A stretch of 6,165 nucleotides of DNA from Cloacimonetes bacterium UBA6081 (GCA_002428685.1 DIXL01000056.1:1-6165); one strand, 5' to 3'. Positions 1 to 6,014 are shown, counted from the stretch's first letter. Translations and numbers: made by a program. The notes: generated by a model from the sequence alone, not told the origin.

Positions 1-37
1 TATGCCGGTCTCTTAAATGAGTAACCTGTTTTCTGGA

Positions 38-70
38 GAGCCGTATGCGGGAAAACCGCACGTACGGTTC
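38..70 (+). ncRNA. Group II intron domain V (catalytic hairpin)
   Basis: Domain V binds the catalytic metal ions of the ribozyme. The lower stem pairs 38-45 (GAGCCGTA) with 63-70 (TACGGTTC), including the G40-U68 wobble. It contains the conserved AGC triad at 39-41. A two-base bulge (CG, 61-62) separates it from the upper stem, where 46-50 (TGCGG) pairs with 56-60 (CCGCA). The loop is GAAAA (51-55), where most domain Vs have a GNRA tetraloop; at 33 bases the domain is one shorter than the common 34. All hallmark elements are intact, so the RNA could still be active. Confidence 0.92.
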
Positions 71-71
71 G

Positions 72-112
72 GAGGGAGGGGAGCCAGTAATGGATATCTC
101 CCCTACCCCTAT
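72..112 (+). ncRNA. Group II intron domain VI with branch-point A
   Basis: This hairpin supplies the branch-point adenosine for lariat formation. The stem pairs 78-83 (GGGGAG) with 98-103 (CTCCCC), continues with A77-T104, leaves A105 bulged, and resumes with G74-G76 against C106-C108. A small inner stem of CCA (84-86) with TGG (91-93) caps it. A105 as branch point, with seven following bases, puts the 3' intron end at about 112. Confidence 0.75.
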
Positions 113-152
113 CAATACTATTTGCGACATACAAAGTTTGACACAACACTAG

Positions 153-428
153 AGAGAATTCTTTACAAAACAGATTCCTTATATTAGAGAAAAGGAGTTT
201 TGTTTGAATTACAAAGGAATGAAACTTGATAAGACCTATAAAGTTGATTTCTTTTGCTTCGATTCCATAATTGTTGAGCTAAAAGCTGTGGATAACATCA
301 GTCCCATACACTTAAGCCAGCTTATAAATTATCTCAAACTATCACAGTCTCCCGTAGGCTTGATTTTCAACTTTGGAAACACTTGCTTACAATTTAAACG
401 CAGAGACCTATCTTCCTTTCAATCCTAA
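153..428 (+). pseudogene. GxxExxY family protein, 5'-truncated and probably frameshifted
   Basis: The frame encodes the C-terminal part of a GxxExxY protein, a small PD-(D/E)XK nuclease-like family of unknown function that is normally about 120-130 residues. Visible family features are IPYIREKEF (174-200), YKGMKL, the putative active-site Asp in VDFF (codon 246-248), the ExK pair in IIVELKA (Glu 276-278, Lys 282-284), HLSQLINYLKL, and the NFG tail. The N-terminal GxxExxY half is absent. A TTG at 204 with AAGGAG at 192-197 resembles a start, but those bases encode the EKE of the conserved motif, so it is probably not the original start. The frame is closed by TAG at 150-152. The overlapping frame at 149-157 reads Leu-Glu-Arg, and joining it would give LEREFFTKQIPYIREKEF, suggesting a small indel in the AG run at 151-157. 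The group II intron end lies 40 bases upstream. A short expressed remnant from TTG cannot be excluded. Confidence 0.72.
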
Positions 429-466
429 AATCCTTAAATCCTCGTGTTAGTTCCGCAGATTTTTTA

Positions 467-508
467 CCACTAATTAACACAAATAAAAGACCACAAATTT
501 GCACGAAT
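467..508. repeat. Degenerate 24-bp-period direct repeat
   Basis: Two related 18-base copies, 467-484 (CCACTAATTAACACAAAT) and 491-508 (CCACAAATTTGCACGAAT), match at 14 of 18 positions and are 24 bases apart. A weaker relative, CCGCAGATTTTTTA, sits just before at 453-466. Similar AT-rich CAC-type degenerate repeats are common in intergenic DNA of environmental bacteria. No function is evident. The rest of 429-507 shows nothing else I can name. Confidence 0.4.
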
Positions 509-541
509 GTGATTTGTAACATAGCTTTGCAAGCTGTTGTA
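508..541 (+). repeat. Dispersed hairpin element, copy 1
   Basis: The 28 bases from 514 to 541 match 5806-5833 at 27 of 28 positions, and both copies are preceded by TGTGA. The core pairs AGCTT (523-527) with AAGCT (531-535) around a three-base loop, and can extend with bulges out to T517-A541. The single difference between copies (C530 versus T5822) falls in the loop, so pairing is preserved. Each copy runs straight into a GC-rich terminator hairpin, so the pair probably works as one transcript-end element. Confidence 0.75.
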
Positions 542-544
542 TAA

Positions 545-566
545 GCGGGATTGAATCCCGCTTTTT
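545..566 (+). terminator. Intrinsic terminator after the GxxExxY remnant
   Basis: The stem GCGGGAT (545-551) pairs with ATCCCGC (555-561) around the loop TGA, and A543-A544 can pair with T562-T563. A run of five T follows (562-566). This is a good Rho-independent terminator on the + strand. It should isolate the upstream remnant from the secreted-protein gene that starts at 676. Confidence 0.85.
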
Positions 567-666
567 GCGTTATGTGAAAAAAAAGCTTGCCAAGAATCCA
601 GTATATATTACGGTTGCTTCACGTTGCCAAATGATGCAATGGGCAGCGGTAATAATTCCACGACAT

Positions 667-671
667 GAGGA
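667..671 (+). promoter_or_regulatory. Ribosome binding site that fixes the start at 676
   Basis: GAGGA sits five bases before ATG at 676. The frame is open back to a TTG at 565, but that TTG lies inside the terminator T-run, and the residues between 565 and 676 are not signal-peptide-like. The peptide from 676 begins with MKK and a hydrophobic stretch, a typical export signal. Confidence 0.7.
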
Positions 672-675
672 TATT

Positions 676-2088
676 ATGAAAAAGGCTTGTTGGATTGTAT
701 TGTTGTTTTTTATGTTAGTGGCTAAGTTGGTGTCCCAACCTTGGGTGTATGATTTTGGAACAGGAACAGGCTCAGTACAAGCAAACACAGTTTCAGAAAT
801 TTTTTTACCCAGCCCAATCTCGGGGATAGCTAGGGTTCGCGTGGGGAATGCAGGTGGCAGCATAAATATGGAGAATCCGGGATTATCGATCCTTGGAGCA
901 GAAACTGAGCTGAGAATTGTTGCTTCAAGTTCAACAACCATGAATAAATTCCAGCTTTATAACTATACTCCTGGAAAGGTATTCTTTACTAAATTTGATA
1001 TCTTGCTTGGCTCATCTAGTGGCGGTAGAGCTAACTCCGGGATTTTCTATTTCTTTCAAGGAGATGGAGATAAATATTCCGATAGTAATATAATATCCTA
1101 CGCTCAAGTATTTTCTGGCTTGCAATGGGTATTTGGTGAGAATTCTGCCATTAACACATTATACCGTAATGGCAGCCAATGGTTATCCTTGGGCTCAGTT
1201 CCCTTCAGTCAGTCAAATGTTTATACAGTTGAAATCTATGGGAATAACACTACCGCCTCAACAGTTTACGATAGAAATGGCAACTCATACACCATAATCC
1301 AAAATACTCAAGATATCTGGGTGAACGGTACACTTATTGGTAATGATCTACCCAAAGGAGAGTTTGCTGATGATGCCAACATTGATTCTTTCATGTTTAA
1401 TGGAACAACAGATGATTCGGCGAACTGTTTCCTCGACAACATAATTTATTCCAATGTGCTACCTACCGAAGAGACTCTTCCCGTAGAACTTACCAACTTC
1501 ACCGCTGCACAAAGTCCCACAAATGCAGTCAATATTACCTGGGTTTCACAATCCGAATCTGGGTTGCTGGGGTATTATGTTTTCCGAGGATCTTCCTGCG
1601 ATTTCGCTGAAGCATTGCGGGTAAGTCCTTTAATCTTGGCTACAAATACTACGCAGCAACAGGTACATTTATTCTCCGATACCGAGCTACAAGCATCAGG
1701 AACATATTTCTACTGGCTACAGGCTTGCGACCTAAGCGGTTTGGATAGCATGTTTGGCCCCACAACAATCTATTTGGATCTTGATAAACCTTCTCTTCCA
1801 GGCCCTGTGCTTAGCTCCGGCCCCATCTCCATATTTCCCAATCCCTTCAACCCCAATACAACCATTTTCTACGAAATTGCTGCTACTTCAACCGTAACCG
1901 TAAATATCTACAACCTGCGTGGCCAACTTGTTCGTTCCTTTTTTGAGGGCACCAAAGCCCCCAATCGTTATAAAATTATCTGGGATGGCACTACCGAATC
2001 CGGAAATGATTGCGGTTCCGGGAACTATTTAATAGAAATGATCTGCGGGCAGCAACGGTTTTTTCGCAAAGTAGTTTTGGCAAAGTGA
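676..2088 (+). CDS. Exported jelly-roll protein with C-terminal type IX (type A-like) sorting domain
   Basis: The product has 470 residues from ATG 676. Residues 1-21 form a signal peptide (MKK, then a hydrophobic core, then a probable cut near VSQ). Residues 22 to about 262 are rich in Gly, Ser, Asn and aromatics and look like a jelly-roll or LamG-like beta-sandwich ending in CFLDNIIYS; I recognise no active site, so a binding role is only a guess. From 268 (LPVELTNFTA) to about 375 is a fibronectin III-like sandwich with WVSQSESGLLGYYVFRG. Residues 385-470 match the T9SS type A/FlgD-Ig-like sorting domain: FPNPFNPNT at 387-395, VNIYNLRGQLVRSF, a WDG motif and a basic VVLAK end. By family knowledge this tail directs passage through the outer membrane and is then cleaved or anchored. 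The next gene, 98 bases downstream, has the same C-terminal cassette. Export is well supported; the ligand is unknown. Confidence 0.9.
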   Translation: MKKACWIVLLFFMLVAKLVSQPWVYDFGTGTGSVQANTVSEIFLPSPISGIARVRVGNAGGSINMENPGLSILGAETELRIVASSSTTMNKFQLYNYTPGKVFFTKFDILLGSSSGGRANSGIFYFFQGDGDKYSDSNIISYAQVFSGLQWVFGENSAINTLYRNGSQWLSLGSVPFSQSNVYTVEIYGNNTTASTVYDRNGNSYTIIQNTQDIWVNGTLIGNDLPKGEFADDANIDSFMFNGTTDDSANCFLDNIIYSNVLPTEETLPVELTNFTAAQSPTNAVNITWVSQSESGLLGYYVFRGSSCDFAEALRVSPLILATNTTQQQVHLFSDTELQASGTYFYWLQACDLSGLDSMFGPTTIYLDLDKPSLPGPVLSSGPISIFPNPFNPNTTIFYEIAATSTVTVNIYNLRGQLVRSFFEGTKAPNRYKIIWDGTTESGNDCGSGNYLIEMICGQQRFFRKVVLAK

Positions 2089-2097
2089 AGAAAAAAT

Positions 2098-2120
2098 AAC
2101 TTGCCAAAACAAGGCAAGTT
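2098..2120. terminator. Intergenic hairpin, possible weak terminator
   Basis: An 8-bp perfect stem pairs AACTTGCC (2098-2105) with GGCAAGTT (2113-2120) around a seven-base A-rich loop. On the + strand no T-run follows. On the - strand the stem is followed by ATTTTTTC (complement of 2090-2097), so it fits a minus-strand terminator better, although no minus-strand gene is visible. On the + strand it may instead protect an mRNA 3' end or modulate read-through between the two genes. Confidence 0.35.
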
Positions 2121-2186
2121 CATACCCTGTCATCAGCGAATTAAGTTCTTTTAAATTAACATATTTACGTAATTCAAGGAGGAATT

Positions 2187-5100
2187 ATGAAAAAGATTTA
2201 TTTTATGTTTGTACTGAGTATGTTCACGCTGGGATTGGTGTGGGCACAGACAACAATTAACTTTGATACTGCGGTAAACTGGACGCTTGGTTCAGTAGCT
2301 AGTTTTACTAGCTATGCATCCGACCACTCTTATGTAGATGGTATTTTCTCTGCGACGGGTGGTAGAGCACTGAGAAATACTACTACTGCCCAAGATGGCT
2401 ATCCAGGGGCACTAGGAACATATGCATGGAGATTAGAGAACACCGCTCTTGTCGACTGGAGAATCACAATTGCCTCTGGTGGTGTTTCAACTTTTAGTAT
2501 GGAGATCAGACGCTGGGATGGGAGTCCATCACCCGCGTATAATTTAGAGTACTCGACTGACAGTGGGTCCAACTGGACTTTGGTTTCTGCAATCAACAAT
2601 ACAACACTTGACGAATTAAGTGCATGGAAAACATTCAATGGGACAATCAACAGTGCGAATACAAATATTCTAATTAGGCTTAAAGCGACTGGCACAACTG
2701 AAAGAATCCATATTGATAATTTTGTTTGGACTGGATATACCGGAGGTGGAAATACTCCGCCTTCTATCTCCAACATAACAAAAACCCCTGCCTCAGATAT
2801 CGAATCAACCGACGCAGTTTCCATCTCCGCCGATATCACCGATTCTGATGGCACATTAGCTGTTACCGAGCTTAGTTGGGGAACCGCTACTGGATCTTAT
2901 GACTTCACAATACCCATGTCTTTAAACACCAAGGGAACCTATTCCACCGATTCAAACATCCCTGCTCAGGCAAACGGAACCACGGTATATTACGTAGTTT
3001 ATGCTGAAGATGATGATGGTGATTATACCCAATCTACCGAGCAAAGTTATCTTGTCAGAGACCCTGCAACCACAACTATCCCCTATGCACAAACCTTTTC
3101 AGGCTCATTTGGTGACACCTATACATACTCCGTTAGTGGCACAAAACCCTGGTATATACTCGCCAGCGACAATGCCACTGCAAACGGCTATCAAAGTGCG
3201 CTGGAAGAACAATGGTTGATTCTTCCTGCAATCAATTTTGACAGCTATACTTACGAAAGAATGAGCTTCAATGTCAAGGCTACTTATGGAACCATTGATG
3301 CCAATAACTACCTAAAACTGATGTATTCACCCGATTACTACGGTCTAGGCAATCCCACTTCTGCAACCTGGACAGAAGTTCTCTATACTATGCCCACAAT
3401 TGGCGGTGGAGAATCCTCGTCCGGAGTTTTGGATTTAACTGGCATCTCAGGAACGAACGTTTATCTGGCGTTTAAATACTACTCTACCACTACCCCCACT
3501 CAGTTTGAAATTGACGACATATCAATTTACCTTGCTATGCCGGTAATTACTGTTTCTACAGCTTCCCTCAGCGGATTCACCTATCCCTTCGAAAGTGGTC
3601 CTTCAGGTACGCAGTCTTTTGTCGTTAGTGGGACAGACCTAACAGGAGACATACTCATTTCCGCTCCTACTAACTATGAAATCATGTTAAATAATGCTAA
3701 GGGAGTTGGTTTCTCGAGCCAGGTTACATTGTATCATTCTGGTGGCATAGTGACGGATAACACAATCGATGTCCAGTTAAAACAAGGCTTGGCCATCGGG
3801 GCATATAATGGTGAAACAATTAATATTACATCAGACGGTGCTGTGGCAAAAACAGTAACCTGCAACGGCGAAGTTACCACGCCTCCTGCTCCTGATGCCC
3901 CTGTCGCAACGGAAGCTACATTCATTTCTGCGGACGGTTTTACAGCTAACTGGGGTGCCGTTTCTGGCGCAACAAGCTATGAACTGGATGTTTACACTCT
4001 CCCTGGTGTAGCTGCTGCGGATTTGTTCATATCCGAGTATATAGAGGGTTCAAGTAGTAACAAAGCCATAGAGTTATTCAATGGCACAGGTGATCCAATT
4101 GATTTATCCGGATACACGGTAAAGCTCGGTGTGAATGGAGCTGCTTGGAGTAGCTCAATTACTCCTACGAGTATTCTTGATGATGGTGATGTTTACGTTA
4201 TTGCCAATTCAGGCTCCAATGCAGCAATACTTGCTCAATCCGACGTTACTTCCACTGTAACATATTATAATGGAGACGATGCAGTTGGCCTATTCAAGGG
4301 TGAAACACTGATTGATGTAATTGGTGTTTACTTATCAGATCCTGGCACTGCTTGGGATGTAGCAGGAGTTACTAATGGTACAGTAGAGCATACCCTAATC
4401 CGCAAACCAATAGTCGATAGTGGAAATACCAATTGGGCAGTAAGTGCTGGAACGAATGCTGATAATAGTGAGTGGATTGTGCAGGCTCAGAACTATTCCG
4501 ATGATTTGGGTGCTCACTCTTATACCGGTGGCTATAATTACGTTCATCAGGGGCTTAATGTTGGTGATGTTACAAGCTATCCTGTCTCTGGCCTAAACTC
4601 CAATACCACCTATTATTATGTTGTTCGTGCGGTTGGTACTTATGGCACCAGCGCAAGCTCTAACGATATTTCTTCTACTACAAGCAATTTCGACTATCCG
4701 GATGGCACACCAATTACAGATACATTTGGCAACGTAATCACTATCAACGGTGGTAGTGCCAATGAGGGTACAGGTGTCATTCCGGGCTGGAATAATGGTA
4801 CATTTAACGAAGCCACCAGCTTCTATTTTGACTTACTTGGTGCTGGTCCCTGGACTATCACCATCCAAACTACCGCTCCCTGGGGTGCATATTATCAGAA
4901 TGGTGAATGGCATTCTGTAGAGAATTCAGGGGGATTCATTGTCTTTGTAATTACCGCAGCTAAAGACCTGGGTGTTCCCATCGTGCTTGGCGATGCAGAT
5001 CCCACTCTGCCCGTGGAGCTTAGCAGTTTCACAGCTACCATAACCAACGATTTGATGGTAAAAATCGCCTGGATTGCCCAATCTGAAACCAATCACAGCG

Positions 5101-5630
5101 GTTACAATGTTTTACGTGCCGAATTGAGTGATCTAACCGGTGCCATCAGAATCAACCCCAGCCTGATTGATAACGGCACCAATCTGGGAACGCAAATCAG
5201 CTACAGTTACACAGATAACGAAGCCTACAGCAACATGCGGTATTATTACTGGCTGGAAAGCGTTGCTCTGGATGGTGTTTGTGAGTATTATGGCCCGCTC
5301 AGCGTTACCATTGGCGATCCCAATCTTGATCCTTTGCCCCCTGCGGTGCCATTGGCCACAAAGCTGCTGTATGCCTTCCCCAATCCCTTTAATCCTAATA
5401 CCAATCTTCGCTACAGTCTAAAGGAAGCCGGAAAGGTAAATATTGGCATCTATAACGTTAAAGGCCAGTTAGTCCGCAGCTTCAGCACCGAACATAATGC
5501 CCCTGGCTATTATCAGGTGAATTGGGATGGTCGTGATGCTTCCGGTCAGCCTGTTTCCAGCGGAATTTACATGTATCGCATGAGCAGCGGAAAATACACT
5601 TCTTCCAAGAAGATGATTCTGGCTAAATAA
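2187..5630 (+). CDS. Large exported mosaic adhesin-like protein with nested lamin-tail-like domain and type IX sorting domain
   Basis: The product has 1147 residues; AAGGAGG at 2176-2182 precedes ATG 2187. Residues 1-20 are a signal peptide ending VWA. Modules in order: 22-186, jelly-roll-like, ending IDNFVWTGY; 191-291, Ig/FnIII-like (PPSISNITKTPAS), ending in an acidic AEDDDGDY strand; 292-450, choice-of-anchor or cleaved-adhesin-like sandwich (EEQWLILPAINF, FEIDDISIY); 451-563, bacterial Ig-like (PVITVSTASLSGF, APTNYEI, GAYNGETINI); 570-607, first half of an FnIII domain; 611-779, lamin-tail-like domain (LFISEYIEGSSSNKAIELFN, DLSGY, DVIGVY); 783-832, second half of the FnIII (DVTSYPVSGLNSNTTYYYVV); 834-940, unrecognised; 941 to about 1045, LPVEL sandwich; 1062-1147, sorting domain with FPNPFNPNT at 1064-1072 and MILAK end. 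No catalytic signature is seen. It is probably a surface or extracellular binding protein; the partner is unknown. Confidence 0.92.
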   Translation: MKKIYFMFVLSMFTLGLVWAQTTINFDTAVNWTLGSVASFTSYASDHSYVDGIFSATGGRALRNTTTAQDGYPGALGTYAWRLENTALVDWRITIASGGVSTFSMEIRRWDGSPSPAYNLEYSTDSGSNWTLVSAINNTTLDELSAWKTFNGTINSANTNILIRLKATGTTERIHIDNFVWTGYTGGGNTPPSISNITKTPASDIESTDAVSISADITDSDGTLAVTELSWGTATGSYDFTIPMSLNTKGTYSTDSNIPAQANGTTVYYVVYAEDDDGDYTQSTEQSYLVRDPATTTIPYAQTFSGSFGDTYTYSVSGTKPWYILASDNATANGYQSALEEQWLILPAINFDSYTYERMSFNVKATYGTIDANNYLKLMYSPDYYGLGNPTSATWTEVLYTMPTIGGGESSSGVLDLTGISGTNVYLAFKYYSTTTPTQFEIDDISIYLAMPVITVSTASLSGFTYPFESGPSGTQSFVVSGTDLTGDILISAPTNYEIMLNNAKGVGFSSQVTLYHSGGIVTDNTIDVQLKQGLAIGAYNGETINITSDGAVAKTVTCNGEVTTPPAPDAPVATEATFISADGFTANWGAVSGATSYELDVYTLPGVAAADLFISEYIEGSSSNKAIELFNGTGDPIDLSGYTVKLGVNGAAWSSSITPTSILDDGDVYVIANSGSNAAILAQSDVTSTVTYYNGDDAVGLFKGETLIDVIGVYLSDPGTAWDVAGVTNGTVEHTLIRKPIVDSGNTNWAVSAGTNADNSEWIVQAQNYSDDLGAHSYTGGYNYVHQGLNVGDVTSYPVSGLNSNTTYYYVVRAVGTYGTSASSNDISSTTSNFDYPDGTPITDTFGNVITINGGSANEGTGVIPGWNNGTFNEATSFYFDLLGAGPWTITIQTTAPWGAYYQNGEWHSVENSGGFIVFVITAAKDLGVPIVLGDADPTLPVELSSFTATITNDLMVKIAWIAQSETNHSGYNVLRAELSDLTGAIRINPSLIDNGTNLGTQISYSYTDNEAYSNMRYYYWLESVALDGVCEYYGPLSVTIGDPNLDPLPPAVPLATKLLYAFPNPFNPNTNLRYSLKEAGKVNIGIYNVKGQLVRSFSTEHNAPGYYQVNWDGRDASGQPVSSGIYMYRMSSGKYTSSKKMILAK

Positions 5631-5805
5631 GTGAGAGCTAAAGCAGTGAGAGTTTCACAGTGAGAGCTTCGCAGTGAGAGCTTCACAGTGAGAGCTTCGC
5701 AGTGAGAGTTTCACAGTGAGAGTTTCACAGTGAGAGCTTCGCAGTGAGAGTTTCACAGTGAGAGTTTCACAGTGAGGTTTTCAAAGTGAGAGCTTCGCTG
5801 TGAGA
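5631..5805 (+). repeat. 14-bp tandem repeat array, 13 copies
   Basis: The array starts on the base after the stop codon. Copies begin at 5631, 5646, 5660, 5674, 5688, 5702, 5716, 5730, 5744, 5758, 5772, 5786 and 5800 (last one partial). The first copy is 15 bases; all others have a 14-base period. The consensus is GTGAGAG(C/T)TTC(A/G)CA. Two versions alternate, CTTCGCA and TTTCACA. Each unit can form a 4-bp hairpin, GTGA with TCAC or, through a G-U wobble, with TCGC. The period is not a multiple of three and the + strand frames contain TGA, so it is not coding. It would lie in the 3' untranslated part of the large mRNA. Confidence 0.95.
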
Positions 5806-5833
5806 TTGTAACATAGCTTTGTAAGCTGTTGTA
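5799..5833 (+). repeat. Dispersed hairpin element, copy 2
   Basis: This is the second copy of the element at 508-541, with 27 of 28 bases identical over 5806-5833 and again a leading TGTGA. The one change (T5822) is in the loop of the AGCTT/AAGCT hairpin. The element overlaps the last partial 14-bp unit on its left and joins the terminator on its right. Confidence 0.75.
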
Positions 5834-5857
5834 AAGGCGGGTTTTTTACCCGCCTTT
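5833..5857 (+). terminator. Intrinsic terminator of the large secreted-protein gene
   Basis: AAAGGCGGGT (5833-5842) pairs with ACCCGCCTTT (5848-5857) around five T, a 10-bp stem. The T-run is short and partly inside the stem (TTTG follows CCGCC), so it could work in both directions because the left arm starts with AAA. The nucleotide sequence differs from the terminator at 545-566, but the position relative to the repeated hairpin element is the same. Confidence 0.75.
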
Positions 5858-5871
5858 GCCATATCATCAAA

Positions 5872-5897
5872 ATCCCATTCGGGATGGTAGTTCCCGA
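5872..5897. other. Two mutually exclusive small hairpins
   Basis: ATCCC (5872-5876) can pair with GGGAT (5881-5885), and TCGGGA (5879-5884) can instead pair with TCCCGA (5892-5897). They share the GGGA bases, so only one can form at a time. The layout resembles an attenuator switch, but no downstream gene or leader peptide is visible, so it may just be repeat-derived DNA. Confidence 0.35.
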
Positions 5898-5899
5898 GC

Positions 5900-6008
5900 G
5901 TTTTGACTCACAATTTTGCCTTGGCTACCTTAATCACCGTTTCCTCTTGCTTTTTCTCAATCAACCAGGTTTCATTCAGTTACCTAATCCAAAATTGTGA
6001 GTTAAAAC
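5900..6008. repeat. 19-bp inverted repeat bounding a MITE-like segment
   Basis: GTTTTGACTCACAATTTTG at 5900-5918 and the reverse complement of 5990-6008 agree at 18 of 19 positions, with a 71-base spacer that has no gene. AGCG occurs directly outside both ends if the element is taken as 5901-6008 (5897-5900 and 6009-6012), which could be a 4-base target duplication or chance. The small size, terminal inverted repeats and lack of a transposase suggest a miniature mobile element; a large RNA or DNA stem-loop is the alternative. Confidence 0.55.
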
Positions 6009-6014
6009 AGCGGG

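Larger units (their letters stand above)
1..112 (+). mobile_element. Group II intron, 3' end only (partial)
   Basis: This is the 3' terminal part of a self-splicing group II intron, a retroelement whose catalytic RNA excises itself and reinserts into DNA with the help of an intron-encoded reverse transcriptase. A textbook domain V lies at 38-70, followed by a domain VI hairpin with a bulged A at 105. The intron should end about 7-8 bases after that A, giving a predicted 3' splice site near 112 (ending TAT). Domains I-IV and any reverse transcriptase gene lie upstream of the window; positions 1-37 would be the end of domain IV and the joiner. The strand is set by domain V. I do not assign a class, because domain I is not visible. 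The exact last base is uncertain by one or two positions. Confidence 0.88.

Noticed and set aside
30..112. Riboswitch or structured leader upstream of the GxxExxY remnant
   Set aside because: The structure is fully explained by group II intron domains V and VI.
17..187. Open frame of about 56 codons reading through the intron end and into the downstream sequence
   Set aside because: It is a translation of domain V and VI (the typical EPYAGKPHVRF string comes from the ribozyme hairpin), not a conserved protein.
624..655. TTGCCA followed by TAATAA as a promoter for the gene at 676
   Set aside because: The spacing of 20 bases is too long and the organism's promoter consensus is not known; not strong enough to annotate.
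565..675. N-terminal extension of the first secreted protein from TTG 565
   Set aside because: The TTG is inside the terminator T-run and lacks a ribosome binding site. A signal peptide and GAGGA at 667-671 support ATG 676.
570..941. Minus-strand frame of 123 codons
   Set aside because: It is antisense to the start of the exported protein and carries no recognisable domain.
2399..2854. Minus-strand frame of 151 codons
   Set aside because: It is a shadow of the large secreted protein on the other strand, with no ribosome binding site or known motif. The same applies to the shorter frames inside 2187-5630.
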